DNA from: Streptomyces sp. NBC_01707
GTDB lineage: Bacteria > Actinomycetota > Actinomycetes > Streptomycetales > Streptomycetaceae
Length of the DNA: 64,000 bases
Direction: 5' to 3'
NCBI RefSeq assembly: GCF_041438805.1
Contig: NZ_CP109190.1
Location: forward strand, 992,001-1,056,000
Below are positions 27,925-36,909 of this stretch, one piece after another. Both the position numbers and the translations under genes were made by a program. The notes under the pieces are model-generated. The model searched no databases. It saw nothing but the letters and a program-made list of their open reading frames with translations, and had not been told where the DNA came from. How positions within the stretch are numbered: position 1 is the first letter of the stretch; each line of letters begins with the position of its first letter.

Positions 27925-28035
27925 CCACGGAGTTGAGCTTGTTCCGCTTTTACGGACGCTCTTGATGTGGTGATCAGGCCGCCAGTGCGGCTCGTAGTCG
28001 GCGGGGCTGCGGTAGCCGAGGCGAGGCCGCGTAGG
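27925..28035 (-). pseudogene. IS3-family transposase, C-terminal scrap
   Basis: The fragment RPRLGYRSPADYE followed by a basic tail (KSVRKSGTSSTPW) is the usual ending of IS3-type orfB transposases. Nothing else of the element remains. Confidence 0.5.
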
Positions 28036-28126
28036 GCGCCGGGGCAACAGTGCGCGGATCCGCACGTGACCTGACGAATGATCAAGAGGGTTCAGGTGCA
28101 CCGGACGTCCACAGCGCGAATCCTGT

Positions 28127-28161
28127 AGCCATACGGCGGTGCGATGCGCGGCCGTATGGCT
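28127..28161. terminator. Hairpin between IS3 scrap and membrane-protein pseudogene
   Basis: An 11-bp perfect stem (AGCCATACGGC, 28127-28137, with 28151-28161) closes a 13-nt loop and has TTTT on the plus-strand side. It sits 2 nt from the end of the minus-strand gene and may stop transcription from either side. Confidence 0.65.
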
Positions 28162-28162
28162 T

Positions 28163-28736
28163 TTAGCCGGTTGATGGCAGGTTGCGCTTCGCGACGGCGG
28201 TGATGTGGCGGCGGGTTACCTTGGCGATCTCGTCCCAGAAGGGCCTGGCGGTGAGGTAGGTGCCCAGGGCAGCAAGGACGCCTATGGAAACGTCGACGCT
28301 GAGGCGTCCTTGTTTGGCCCAGTAGACGTCCTGAAGGTCCACCAGCAGGGCAAACTCGTCTGTGATCAGGGCGGTTCCGACGCCGTAGGCAGCGGCGACC
28401 GCGGGGTGGCCCACGGCCCGTTCGTCACCGCGTACGGCGATCAGGCCGATGCCGGCGAGGGTGGCGATGCCGATGTTGTAGTGGTGCAGGTGCCGCCCGC
28501 CGGCGGAGAGGTTGCCCAAGGGCAACCAGCCGCCGCGGATACCGTGGGTCATGAACCGCACGGCGCCCCAGGTCGTTCCGAAGGATGCCCCACATGACGA
28601 TCAGTGACCGTTTGGTGGGGGTGAGATTCCGGTCAGCGGCCTCGCGCCATCGCTCGACCAGCCACGGCCGGGCGGATGGGGGTCCGCCTTCGGCTGCTAC
28701 GCCCACCGGACGCACCCCGGTCGCCGGCCCGCTCAT
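28163..28736 (-). pseudogene. Integral membrane protein, frameshifted
   Basis: Two frames make one protein of about 190 residues. The N-terminal part (TPTKRSLIVMWGILR) ends at a one-base insertion near 28575. The next frame continues TWGAVRFMTHGIRGG and then NLSAGGRHLHHYNIGIATLA. Three or more membrane segments follow. It is a known type of uncharacterised Streptomyces membrane protein. Its start overlaps the stop of the upstream CxxC gene as ATGA, so the two formed a coupled pair. Confidence 0.65.
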
Positions 28737-28951
28737 GCCCGTCGATCCCCACGCTGTGCGCCGACCGCGGCGGCCACGTCTCTCATGCAGGCGGGGCAGT
28801 AGTCCTCACGCCCCTGGGCACCATCCGGTGTGGCGGTTGCCTTCCCGTTCAGGAGTCGGCCGCACAGAGCGCTGCCGTCGCGATCGAGAGCGTGCCAGAG
28901 CAGTCCTGGGCCGTTGCCCGTTGACATTTGTTCGGCGCCCATGTTGTACAT
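28733..28951 (-). CDS. Small CxxC protein (72 aa)
   Basis: This encodes 72 residues. Cysteines in SALCGRLL and YCPACMRDVAAAVG suggest a metal-binding or structural site. The start LLWHALDRDG is common in short Streptomyces proteins of unknown role. GAGGTGG lies 5 nt before the ATG. The stop codon overlaps the ATG of the downstream membrane gene, indicating translational coupling. No function can be stated. Confidence 0.6.
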   Translation of the reverse strand: MYNMGAEQMSTGNGPGLLWHALDRDGSALCGRLLNGKATATPDGAQGREDYCPACMRDVAAAVGAQRGDRRA

Positions 28952-29295
28952 CAGCCACCTCGCACACGAATGCGGTCGCGGTCACCAGCCATGAGACGGC
29001 CCATTCGCCCAGATCGGCTACCCACTACCCGCCTAACGAGTGAATCGCGTGATCCACCTGGCTCCTCGAAGTGGACGAGTTAACCCAGCCTCACCCTAGA
29101 TCGAGAACTACGCCATTCGAGGAATCTGGGGCCACCGGCCTAATCTCCTCAGCTTCGTCCCACTGCGGCCCAGGGAGGACTACACGTTGCCGAGATGCTG
29201 GTCCGGCGTGCTCGAAGCAGCTCTGGGGCCTCTCGGAAGGCCCCGGGAGGAGGGTGTCACGCCTGCGGAGCAGGCGTCGGCCGCTCGTCCGTTGG
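28952..29295. other. No recognisable gene
   Basis: This is the spacer between minus-strand genes. No family-like frame or clear hairpin is seen. Confidence 0.35.
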
Positions 29296-29814
29296 TTACC
29301 CGATGAGGCCGAGCCAGTGGCGGTACGCCGAGGCGATGGGTTCGACGCCATCACCATCGCGACGGCCCGCCTCCATCAACCATTCGCAAGTGCGCCGGGC
29401 TTTGTCGGTGACGCTGTCGGGGTAGCCATAGCGCACTTGGTGTTCGGCGAACTCGTCCTCGTCCTCGATATGGACCTCGCCACCACGAGGCCGCACGACA
29501 TCAAGATCGAGGTCCACTGTGTGCAGGACCGTTCCGTCCGCGTTCCACTCGGGCACCGTGCACACGTCGCAGTACATCTCGGGGCCTGGATCCACGCAGA
29601 ATGTGGCCGTCCACCACTCACCGCGCGGGACCAACATCACGTACGCGAACCGGCTCGTCCAGCCGCCCGTCTCCGAACTGACGTGGACACCCTGCGCCGT
29701 GCCCAACCACACCCCGTGCTCGTCCTCACCGAGCCGGGTAGCAGTCCACTGGGCGCTCAGGCTGCCGTCGTACTTCCGGATGTCGACCAGCACCGCGGTG
29801 CTCTCTGTGCTCAC
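29296..29814 (-). CDS. DUF402-domain protein
   Basis: This encodes 172 residues. The DUF402 fold is recognised by GEWWTATFCVDPGPEMYCDV followed by VDLDLDVVRPRGGEVHIEDEDEF and a C-terminal helix pair. Characterised DUF402 proteins are nucleoside di- or triphosphate phosphatases or RNase-associated factors. The acidic cluster DLDLD...EDEDEF would bind the metal. The start is a GTG with no obvious ribosome site. It is likely a monocistronic gene. Confidence 0.8.
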   Translation of the reverse strand: MSTESTAVLVDIRKYDGSLSAQWTATRLGEDEHGVWLGTAQGVHVSSETGGWTSRFAYVMLVPRGEWWTATFCVDPGPEMYCDVCTVPEWNADGTVLHTVDLDLDVVRPRGGEVHIEDEDEFAEHQVRYGYPDSVTDKARRTCEWLMEAGRRDGDGVEPIASAYRHWLGLIG

Positions 29815-30286
29815 GCCAAGACGCTAACCCGACGCGGTCTCGATGTCCCTGTCGTCGACATCCCGCCCAACGCAGCGGCACCGGCCACTTCCGGGGTGGC
29901 CATCGATGGGCGAAGAGGGTGTGGGTGCGGCAATCCTCGCTGACAAACTCAGGGCCAGTCCGATCCCGTTTGCACCGTTGGAGTGATTCACGGGTCATGG
30001 GAGCCTGTACGGCCGGTCAGTCAGGTATCGGCGGCGATGATCAGGGGTGCGGACGCTTCTGGGGCGACGGTGGCCGCCTCACGAAGGTGACCGGCTGCCG
30101 GCCGAAACAGGCCAGGGGCGGCGACTGTGGAGGAACCTGAGCGGCGGGCCGGCATCTGTCCCCAGAAGCCGGCAGGATTGGTCGGCGCCCCAGATCTGGC
30201 GCCGCGACGACGGTCTGGGTGGCGTCCGGTGAGCAGCCGGTGGTAAGAGACTGCGGCAATCAGCGCGGAACGGGCTTCGGCGGACT
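29815..30286. other. No recognisable gene
   Basis: Short frames on both strands look random. No hairpins or promoter motifs stand out. Confidence 0.35.
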
Positions 30287-31009
30287 TCAGGCCGAAACCG
30301 CGGCGCGCACCTCCTCGGCGATCCGTTTGTCGAGGGCCGTTCGGACCAGCCCTGCGGCCAGTCGCGGCAGATCAGCGTCCTCCACGAGGGATGCCAGCGT
30401 CTTGGGAGATGTGGACAGCCCGAGCCGCTCTGCCCCATCCAGCGTCTTGCGGTCCAGGTAGGGCGAGAACTCCGGCCACAGTGCCTGTGCCTCCCGCAGG
30501 AAAATGTTCACACCAGTGGGGCCGATGCCGGGGATCTCCCGCAGCAGCTTCCTGGGGTCCGTACCCTCGCGCAAGCGGCGCAGATCGCCCTTGTATCGCT
30601 CCAGCAACTGCTCTGCTCCGTCGCCGAGTTGGTTGGAGGTCCGCTCGTCATAGCGGCGGTAGCCGCCCTCGCCGAGCGCATCGACTCGCTGCTGCCAGGT
30701 GGCCTCCGCCATCCGTCGGGCATCGCGCATACCGGCGCCGAACAACGCGCGGCCCGCGGCCACCGCGGTGTCCGCCCGGATACGGGCGGACAGCAGCAAC
30801 GAGAGGACGAGTAGCTGGTACAGCGGCGCAGGGGTGTTCCGCAGCTTGATGCCTGCCTGTGCGGCGTAGGTCTGGCCGTGCAGATCCAGCAGTGCCCGAA
30901 CCACGGCCTCGTTCTTCTTCCGGCGAACCTTCCAAGCCGTTGCGAGCGACCGATGACAGACTGCTTCTGGACGTCCCGCTGCTGAGGTGGACAGACCGCC
31001 GGCGTGCAT
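30287..31009 (-). CDS. HhH-GPD-type endonuclease III-like protein
   Basis: This encodes up to 240 residues. The helical core (YQLLVLSLLLSARIRADTAV, TWQQRVDALGEGGYRRYDER) leads to the helix-hairpin-helix LREIPGIGPTGVNIFLREAQ. This type occurs in Streptomyces as an endonuclease III-like base-excision protein. No C-terminal Fe-S cysteines are visible, unlike true Nth. The first 27 residues are not family-like, and the expected start region near KNEAVVRALLDLHG has no ATG, only a GTG at 30907. The 5' end may be damaged. Confidence 0.65.
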   Translation of the reverse strand: MHAGGLSTSAAGRPEAVCHRSLATAWKVRRKKNEAVVRALLDLHGQTYAAQAGIKLRNTPAPLYQLLVLSLLLSARIRADTAVAAGRALFGAGMRDARRMAEATWQQRVDALGEGGYRRYDERTSNQLGDGAEQLLERYKGDLRRLREGTDPRKLLREIPGIGPTGVNIFLREAQALWPEFSPYLDRKTLDGAERLGLSTSPKTLASLVEDADLPRLAAGLVRTALDKRIAEEVRAAVSA

Positions 31010-31597
31010 CGGCCGTCGACGGCCCAGCCAAAATCAGGACGAGCAGCATCACGCGGAGCGCGCCTCCGACGCCAGGCTGTTGAAGGCGAGTTGAGCCGAA
31101 ACTGCTCGGCTGCGGCCCAAAGTCGGCACAGCCCGCATTGAGCCGCCGGCCACCGGATGGGGGCCACGGATCGCGCGTCCGGCCCGTTCTTGACGCTCCC
31201 GCTGCTCTACCCGACAGTTCCAGCTTCGCTCCGGGGCGTACAGCGTGCAAACCAGCCTGCTCACTGCTGACGATGCGGTCGCCCGCCTCATCGGCCCGGC
31301 AATTAACCGCCGGCTCCGATCTTCCGAGGCACGGCCGCAGACAATGCCGGTGAAGCACGCGTACGGGAGCATGGGATCTCGCCGTCACGTGATCGGCGAC
31401 CGGGCGACGTGGCATCCGGCTGCGCCTGTCGGGGACCGCGGTGAACTGGGCGTTCTCGCGGGGCTGTGTGGGTGCAGTCGGGCAGGCGGGGGGCAGGTGA
31501 CCGCCGAGGTATTCATTGCGCCAGCGGTCCGTGGAGCCTATATCGACCCCCTCTTGCCGGTCGGACAGCAGCCTGCCACCGCGGCTAGGTTAAGGGA
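31010..31597. other. No recognisable gene
   Basis: About 590 bp. Frames on both strands look random. The missing N-terminus of the HhH protein and the missing body of the ligase fragment would both be expected here, suggesting a deletion. Confidence 0.35.
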
Positions 31598-31708
31598 GTG
31601 ACGCCGTTTTGGGCCGATGACGGCAAGCTGCGCCTCCCGTTCGTCGGCCTGCGTACCTACAAGCCGGCCGGGCAGGTGGTACGCGAGCGGCCGAAGGGGA
31701 ATCAGTGA
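31598..31708 (+). pseudogene. Possible C-terminal fragment of an ATP-dependent DNA ligase
   Basis: A 36-codon frame reads DGKLRLPFVGLRTYKPAGQV and VRE before a stop. This resembles the end of the OB-fold domain in actinobacterial NHEJ ligases (an LR..F.GLR..K....VVRE pattern). It lies directly upstream of the LigD polymerase gene, where a ligase gene is commonly found. The similarity is short, so the call is tentative. Confidence 0.35.
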
Positions 31709-31722
31709 GGAAGGGGAGAACC

Positions 31723-32652
31723 GTGAGTACAAGGAACAGGATTCGGGTCGGGGACCGAACCGTCGCGATATCGAACGCGGACAAGGAGCTCTTCCCCGAC
31801 GACGGCATCACCAAGGCCGAACTAATCGACTTCTACCGCACTGTCTCCCGCCCCTTGCTGACGCATCTACGCGGACGGCCGCTGGCCATGGAACGCCACC
31901 CCGACGGGTACGGCGGGAGGTCGTTCTTCCACAAGGACGTCCCCGGCTACTTCCCGGACTGGATCCACCGCCAGGAGGTCCCCAAGGAAGACGGGACCCT
32001 CACCATGGTCGTGTGCGACGACGCCGCCACCCTCACCTACCTCGCCAACCAGGCCTGCATCACCCCGCATCCATGGCTCAGCCGCATCGACAGCCTCGAC
32101 TGCCCGGACCGGCTGGTCTTCGACCTGGACCCGCCAGGTGACGACTTCGAGATCGTGCGCTGGACCGCCAAGAAACTCGGCCACCTCCTCACCGAAGAGC
32201 TGGGACTGCAACCTGCGGTGATGACGACCGGCTCGCGTGGCCTGCACCTCGTCCTCCTCCTCGACCGGCACACCGACTTCGACACCACACGCGCCTTCGC
32301 CCGCCAGGTGGCCGACCTTCTGGCCGACCGACACCCCGACAAGTTGACGACCGAGGCACGCAAGAACAAGCGCCGCGGTCGGCTGTACCTGGACACCCTG
32401 CGCAACGCCTACGCTCAGACCTCGGTAGCCCCCTACGCCGTGCGAGCCCGCCCCCACGCCCCCGTGGCCACCCCACTCGAATGGGGCGAACTTGACAACC
32501 AAGGGATCGGACCGCAGCACTGGACCCTGCGCAACCTCCCGGACCGGCTGTCCGACCACGGCGACCCCTGGAAGGGATTGAGCCGCTGCAGACGCTCCCT
32601 GGGTCCTGCCCGGCGCCGACTCGAGGTCCTCGTCCGGGAAGACGCCTCCTGA
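31723..32652 (+). CDS. LigD-type NHEJ primase-polymerase
   Basis: This encodes 309 residues of an archaeo-eukaryotic primase-like polymerase that fills DNA ends in non-homologous end joining. Key parts are SNADKELFPDDGITKAELID, RYPDG-type contacts (ERHPDGYGGRSFFHKDVPG), the metal-binding VFDLDPPGDDF, GLHLVLLL and NKRRGRLYLDTLRNAYAQT. The length suits a stand-alone polymerase without ligase or phosphoesterase domains. A GTG at 31723 with AAGGGGAGAACC before it is preferred over one at 31705. The Ku gene of this window is broken, so partners must come from elsewhere. Confidence 0.9.
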   Translation: MSTRNRIRVGDRTVAISNADKELFPDDGITKAELIDFYRTVSRPLLTHLRGRPLAMERHPDGYGGRSFFHKDVPGYFPDWIHRQEVPKEDGTLTMVVCDDAATLTYLANQACITPHPWLSRIDSLDCPDRLVFDLDPPGDDFEIVRWTAKKLGHLLTEELGLQPAVMTTGSRGLHLVLLLDRHTDFDTTRAFARQVADLLADRHPDKLTTEARKNKRRGRLYLDTLRNAYAQTSVAPYAVRARPHAPVATPLEWGELDNQGIGPQHWTLRNLPDRLSDHGDPWKGLSRCRRSLGPARRRLEVLVREDAS

Positions 32653-32674
32653 GGAGCCCTGAGTTCTTGGTAGG

Positions 32675-32790
32675 CCTCGGCCTCCTCGGGTCCGAGAAGC
32701 GGCTCGTTCTCCTGGGTGGCGTCCAGCGCCGAGGGATGCGGGGCGCCTGCCGCCCGTTCCTGGGGCGCCGCGTCCCATGGGCATCCGCAG
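32675..32790 (-). pseudogene. Fragment of the 16.3-kb hypothetical-protein family
   Basis: The DNA encodes TQENEPLLGPEEAEAYQE, nearly identical to GQENEPLLGPEEAEAFQS in the intact gene at 16314-16808. The similarity extends about 80 bp and then dissolves. It is the remnant of a third copy of that family. Confidence 0.6.
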
Positions 32791-33025
32791 CGTACGGGGG
32801 GCGTCTCCGCCGCTGTCGGCGCCGACCCGCCAGCCGCCCTCCGACCGCTTTCAGGCGTCTGCAAAACGGCAGATGGACGGTGAGGTGCCAGCCGTGCGCG
32901 TCGGTCCGCAAACGAGGCCTCCGGCAAGCCTAGGCTCGTTGCGGCGGGAGGGGCAGCGAGTACCCGAGCAAGCTTGCGCCGCCGCGGCATCGAAGCACAG
33001 AGACCGCCCGACAAGCAGGAGCAGC

Positions 33026-33676
33026 ATGTCGCCCGTTGATTCCACCCCTCGTTACACCGTTCCCGGCCTGACTCCTAAGGACGGCGGACGGGTGATCGGT
33101 CTGTTGATGCTGCGTCTTCACGCACTTAACGACCTCGCTCTCACCCTCAAGCACATCCACTGGAACGTGGTCGGACCTCACTTCATCGCCGTCCACGAGA
33201 TGCTCGACCCTCAAGCCACCGCGGTACGCGAAATGGCTGACGCTACCGCGGAGCGCATCTCCACGCTTGGTGGCGAGCCACAGGGCACCCCCGGAGCTCT
33301 CGTCGCTGAACGCACATGGACCGACTACAGCATCGGCCGCGCCGACGCCATCGCCCATCTCGGTGCACTCGACCTCGTCTACACCGGCATTATCGAGGAC
33401 CACCGACGCGTCGCTTCTGAAGCCGGCTCCGCCGACCCCGTGACCGAGGACCTTGTCATCGAGCAACTACGCTCCCTGGAAAAGTTCCAGTGGTTCGTCC
33501 GCGCCCACCTCGAGAGCAATTCCGGAACCTTGACGACCGCTGCCGCCACCACCGAAAGGAAAGCCGCCGCGTTGGCACCCGCACGCAAGGGTGCAGCCAA
33601 GAAGACGACAGGCAGTCGGGCGGACGGCTCGCAGCGGACAGGGAAGAAGACCACAGCCGCCAAGCGCGCTCGCTGA
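33026..33676 (+). CDS. dps: Dps-family DNA-binding ferritin with histone-like tail
   Basis: This encodes 216 residues. Dps assembles as a 12-mer that oxidises and stores iron and can coat DNA. Ferroxidase-site residues are visible in LKHIHWNVVGPHFIAVHEML, with a following Asp and Glu (MLDPQATAVREMADATAERI). The four-helix bundle occupies residues 1-165. The last 45 residues are Ala/Lys/Arg-rich (ARKGAAKKTTGS, GKKTTAAKRAR), like histone H1 and like the GvpY-like tail at 4.1 kb. The ATG at 33026 follows AGCAGGAGC. The tail should bind DNA. Confidence 0.92.
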   Translation: MSPVDSTPRYTVPGLTPKDGGRVIGLLMLRLHALNDLALTLKHIHWNVVGPHFIAVHEMLDPQATAVREMADATAERISTLGGEPQGTPGALVAERTWTDYSIGRADAIAHLGALDLVYTGIIEDHRRVASEAGSADPVTEDLVIEQLRSLEKFQWFVRAHLESNSGTLTTAAATTERKAAALAPARKGAAKKTTGSRADGSQRTGKKTTAAKRAR

Positions 33677-34145
33677 CATCATCCACTACGGCCGGACGCG
33701 CAAGGCCACGATCGTTCTTTCTGATGGAGGCTGACGGCGCCCATCCGCCTCGAAGTTGCGGAGGGTACCGTCCCGTAGCTGGTTGAGCCGCCGGTAGCAG
33801 GCCAACCAGGCAATGGTGTCTCGGCCTCCTAGCCGCTCGCTGGACTCAATGTTCATGCGGGACCATCCGGGCGCCTATGCGCTTGTACCGCAACCATTTA
33901 CGCAGGTAGCGATGTCGTAGGCACTGTCAGCTGGAGTCGATCAACGCGGGGACTCGCCGAGCGCGGCACCGATCTCGGCATCGACGCGCCGCAGGCCTCG
34001 CAGACCTGCACTGTTACAGGAAAACGGAACGCTTTTGGCTGCAGGGCCGCAGCAAGAACAACGTCAAAGGCTGCGCCAAGGCCGGGCAGCACCGCAAGTT
34101 GGCCGAGTCCGGATCGGGTGAAGACCGGCTGAAGGAGGTATATCC
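33677..34145. other. No clear gene
   Basis: A frame just before the dehydrogenase gene ends with KTERFWLQGRSKNNVKGCAK and a stop overlapping its ATG. It has no recognisable start. It may be the tail of a lost gene. The rest looks non-coding. Confidence 0.35.
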
Positions 34146-35330
34146 ATGAGGGCGTTGACCTGGCACGGCAAGCGCGACGTGCGGATCGACACCGTACCGG
34201 ACCCCGCCATCCAGGACCCCACTGACGTGATCATCAAAGTGACGACCACTGGGCTGTGCGGTTCCGACCTGCACCTGTACGAGGTGCTCGGCCCCTTCCT
34301 CGGTGTCGGTGACATTCTGGGCCACGAACCGATGGGTATCGTCGAGGAAGTCGGGGCGGAGGTTACCGGGGTACGCCCCGGAGACCGGGTTGTTGTCCCC
34401 TTCAACGTTTCGTGCGGAACGTGCTTCATGTGCAACCGTGGTTTGCACTCCCAGTGCGAGACCACCCAGGTCCGGGAACACGGGAACGGTGCAGCCCTCT
34501 TCGGCTACACCAAACTCTACGGGCAAGTTCCTGGAGGCCAAGCAGAATTCTTGCGCGTGCCTTTCGGGAACACCCTCCCCATCGCCGTACCCCCCGGCCC
34601 GGCCGACGAGCGGTTCGTGTACCTCTCCGACGTGTTGCCCACGGCGTGGCAAGCAGTCGAGTACGCGGCTGTGCCTCCCGGCGGCACTGTGGCAGTGCTC
34701 GGCCTCGGACCCATCGGGGACATGTGTACCCGTATCGCCGCCCACCGGGGCGCCGGAAGGGTCATCGGGATCGACCTCGTGCCGGAGAGGCTGCAGCGGG
34801 CCCACGCCCACGGGGTTCACACCCTCGACCTCAACAAACACGGCAAGAACATCGGCGCGGCCGTTCGCGACCTCACCGACGGTCGCGGCCCCGACTCCGT
34901 CATCGATGCTGTCGGCATGGAAGCGCACGGTGCACCCGTGGCCAAAGGTATGCAGAACCTGACAACTCATCTGCCGGATGCGCTGGCCGCCACGATCATG
35001 CAACGTGCCGGCGTCGACCGCCTTTCCGCCCTGCATCTGGCCATCGACCTCGTCCGCCGGGGTGGCACCATCTCGCTGTCCGGTGTATACGGAGGCATGA
35101 CCGACCCCATGCCCCTGCTGACCATGTTCGACAAGCAGGTCCAACTACGCATGGGTCAAGCGAACGTATGGCGCTGGGTCGACGACCTCCTGCCCCTACT
35201 GACCGACGAAGATCCTCTGGGCGTCGACGACTTCGCCACTCACCGCATGCCACTGAGCCAAGCACCAGAGGCCTACCACATGTTCCAGAACAAGCAGGAC
35301 GGCGCGGTCAAGGTCCTCTTCACCCCCTGA
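34146..35330 (+). CDS. Zinc-dependent alcohol/formaldehyde dehydrogenase, second copy
   Basis: This encodes 394 residues, intact. The catalytic zinc site is in GLCGSDLHLYEV and GHEPMGI, and the structural zinc loop is CGTCFMCNRGLHSQC. The nucleotide fold is VLGLGPIGDMCTRIAAHRGA. It belongs to the same FdhA-like subgroup as the enzyme at 7.8 kb but is clearly diverged. The substrate is probably an aldehyde or alcohol. A strong AAGGAGG precedes the ATG. No operon partner is visible. Confidence 0.9.
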   Translation: MRALTWHGKRDVRIDTVPDPAIQDPTDVIIKVTTTGLCGSDLHLYEVLGPFLGVGDILGHEPMGIVEEVGAEVTGVRPGDRVVVPFNVSCGTCFMCNRGLHSQCETTQVREHGNGAALFGYTKLYGQVPGGQAEFLRVPFGNTLPIAVPPGPADERFVYLSDVLPTAWQAVEYAAVPPGGTVAVLGLGPIGDMCTRIAAHRGAGRVIGIDLVPERLQRAHAHGVHTLDLNKHGKNIGAAVRDLTDGRGPDSVIDAVGMEAHGAPVAKGMQNLTTHLPDALAATIMQRAGVDRLSALHLAIDLVRRGGTISLSGVYGGMTDPMPLLTMFDKQVQLRMGQANVWRWVDDLLPLLTDEDPLGVDDFATHRMPLSQAPEAYHMFQNKQDGAVKVLFTP

Positions 35331-35778
35331 ATTAGGCATCTCCTCGGCATCGATGTGGGATTCCGCGAAGGAACCCAGGCTGCCCATGCGAATCTCCTGG
35401 CTGGGCGACATCGTGACCTGATGGTTCCGCGAGGATGTCATCCTCTACTGGCTGTATGCGAGCTGCGAGCAGATTGCCGTCGGTCCGGGACGCTCTGACC
35501 ACTCGTCGCGTCGGAGTCAACCCGGGCCGCATATGTAGGCTCGGAGGGGCCGGCATGACCCCTCGGAGGCGGTTGATTACCCTCCACGGCAAACGTCCCG
35601 CAGCGGTGCTCACTGCACCGGCCCCCACGCCCACCACCATGCGGCAGAAATGACGCCGGTCGATTCCCACTCCGCATTAGTCAGCGTGCCGCTGGAACCG
35701 GTCACCAGCCTCGGGGCCACATGGCGCCGGCCCGCGTATCGGGCCCGGCCTGCAGCTCGGCGCTGTGCGTCCGGCATT
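35331..35778. other. No recognisable gene
   Basis: Several 60-110-codon frames occur. One on the minus strand includes EIRMGSLGSFAESHIDAEEM, which looks somewhat protein-like, but it overlaps the dehydrogenase end and has no identified family. Confidence 0.35.
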
Positions 35779-35934
35779 TCACCAGTAGTGGCGCCGCCCG
35801 CCGACCGAGTGGCCGACAGCACCGAGGATCCAGAGGATCGCACCAATCACGAGGAGGACGATCCCGATGGTCCACAAGATGGAAATGCCGAACAGGAATC
35901 CGAGCACGAGCAGGATGACACCGAGGGCGATCAT
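35779..35934 (-). CDS. DUF6131-like small membrane protein (51 aa)
   Basis: This encodes 51 residues with two membrane helices (ALGVILLVLGFLFGISIL and WTIGIVLLVIGAILWILGAV) and a short tail GHSVGGRRHYW. It matches the pattern of actinobacterial DUF6131 proteins, whose role is unknown. The ATG at 35934 is supported by TTGGAGG. An 8-bp-stem hairpin (35953-35976, AAGGGCAT/ATGCCCTT) lies in the leader about 18 nt upstream and may affect translation. The much longer in-frame start is rejected. Confidence 0.75.
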   Translation of the reverse strand: MIALGVILLVLGFLFGISILWTIGIVLLVIGAILWILGAVGHSVGGRRHYW

Positions 35935-36114
35935 CGCAGCCTCCAATCTTTCAAGGGCATCTCCGAGTATGCCCTTATGCGCTGCTCCCGGCACCGGGAC
36001 ACACGGCCGGGCCCTCCTCGGAGCCGTGCCAAAAAGCTGGCTACTCCCCCGGCCGCACCCCTCCGCTCCGGTCACCCCGCTAGGCAATGCGCTGCTGAGT
36101 GCCCCGGCACCCGA

Positions 36115-36324
36115 CTAGTCAAGCGATCCCGGGACCTGTTGACCGAACGCGGCAAGCGCTGAGCTGTTCGTCATCAGCCGTCGCGCGGCGGTGATCTCCA
36201 GTTCTGTCTTACCCGACAGAGCGATGAGCAGCCGCAGACGGCCGTAGTCCTGCTGGTCCTCCGGCCGGAACTCCGAATCAAGCACCTGCTCAGCCATAGG
36301 GCGATCAGTGTGCATAAATGCCAT
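36115..36324 (-). CDS. Small hypothetical protein (69 aa)
   Basis: This encodes 69 residues, mostly helical and charged (PMAEQVLDSEFRPEDQQDYG, RLRLLIALSGKTELEITAAR). CGGAAGGTG lies just before the ATG at 36324. I do not recognise the family. It is divergent from the cofilin-like gene, with about 180 bp between them. Confidence 0.45.
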   Translation of the reverse strand: MAFMHTDRPMAEQVLDSEFRPEDQQDYGRLRLLIALSGKTELEITAARRLMTNSSALAAFGQQVPGSLD

Positions 36325-36504
36325 CTGCACCTTCCGGCTGTGCTACTGATACTCACGGCCCCACTTTCACCGGGAGCCGCGCACGTCCCCAGACCGCCAC
36401 AGGCACCGGGGGCGGAACAGGCACTCAGGCCAGCGGCCCAGAACTCGCCGGAGGACAGTTCATTGAGCTGCTCGACCGGCTCCCAATGATCAGAAGGACT
36501 CGTC

Positions 36505-36909
36505 GTGAGCGGTGGTATCCCAGTGGAAGACAGCTGTATCAAGGCATTTCACGAGCTGAAGAGCAAGCGGAACGTCAACACAGTCATCTACCGCCTCAGC
36601 GACAACCTGGAGACCGTCGTCCCCGACTTCAAGGGGAATCTGACACACGACGAACTGCTGAAGGCCCTACCGGCCGCCGAGACTCGGTTCGTCGTCTACG
36701 ACCTAGTCTTCGCGACGGCGGATGGGACCCGGAAAGAAAAAATCGTGCTGATCTCCTGGTGTCCGGAGAGCGTGAAGGTCGAGCAAAAGATCGCGCACTC
36801 CACCACCTGCAGCAAGGTCCACAATCTGCTCGACGGTGTCCAAGTCTACGTACAGGCTACGGACCTGACCGACGTGGAGTACGACGAACTCGTATCCCGG
36901 ACCTCTTGA
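36505..36909 (+). CDS. ADF/cofilin-family actin-binding-type protein
   Basis: This encodes 134 residues that match the ADF-homology domain from end to end. It begins SGGIPVEDSCIKAFHELKSK, continues RFVVYDLVFATADG and the hallmark VLISWCPESVKVEQKI (residues 81-96), and ends GVQVYVQATDLTDVEYDELV. Eukaryotic cofilins sever and depolymerise actin. The long actin-binding helix keeps two lysines (91, 95), but the Arg common in plant ADFs is Glu 93. The GTG start follows AGAAGGA. A few Streptomyces genomes carry such genes; the bacterial target is unknown. No actin homologue is in this window. The fold is confident; the function is not. Confidence 0.88.
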   Translation: MSGGIPVEDSCIKAFHELKSKRNVNTVIYRLSDNLETVVPDFKGNLTHDELLKALPAAETRFVVYDLVFATADGTRKEKIVLISWCPESVKVEQKIAHSTTCSKVHNLLDGVQVYVQATDLTDVEYDELVSRTS

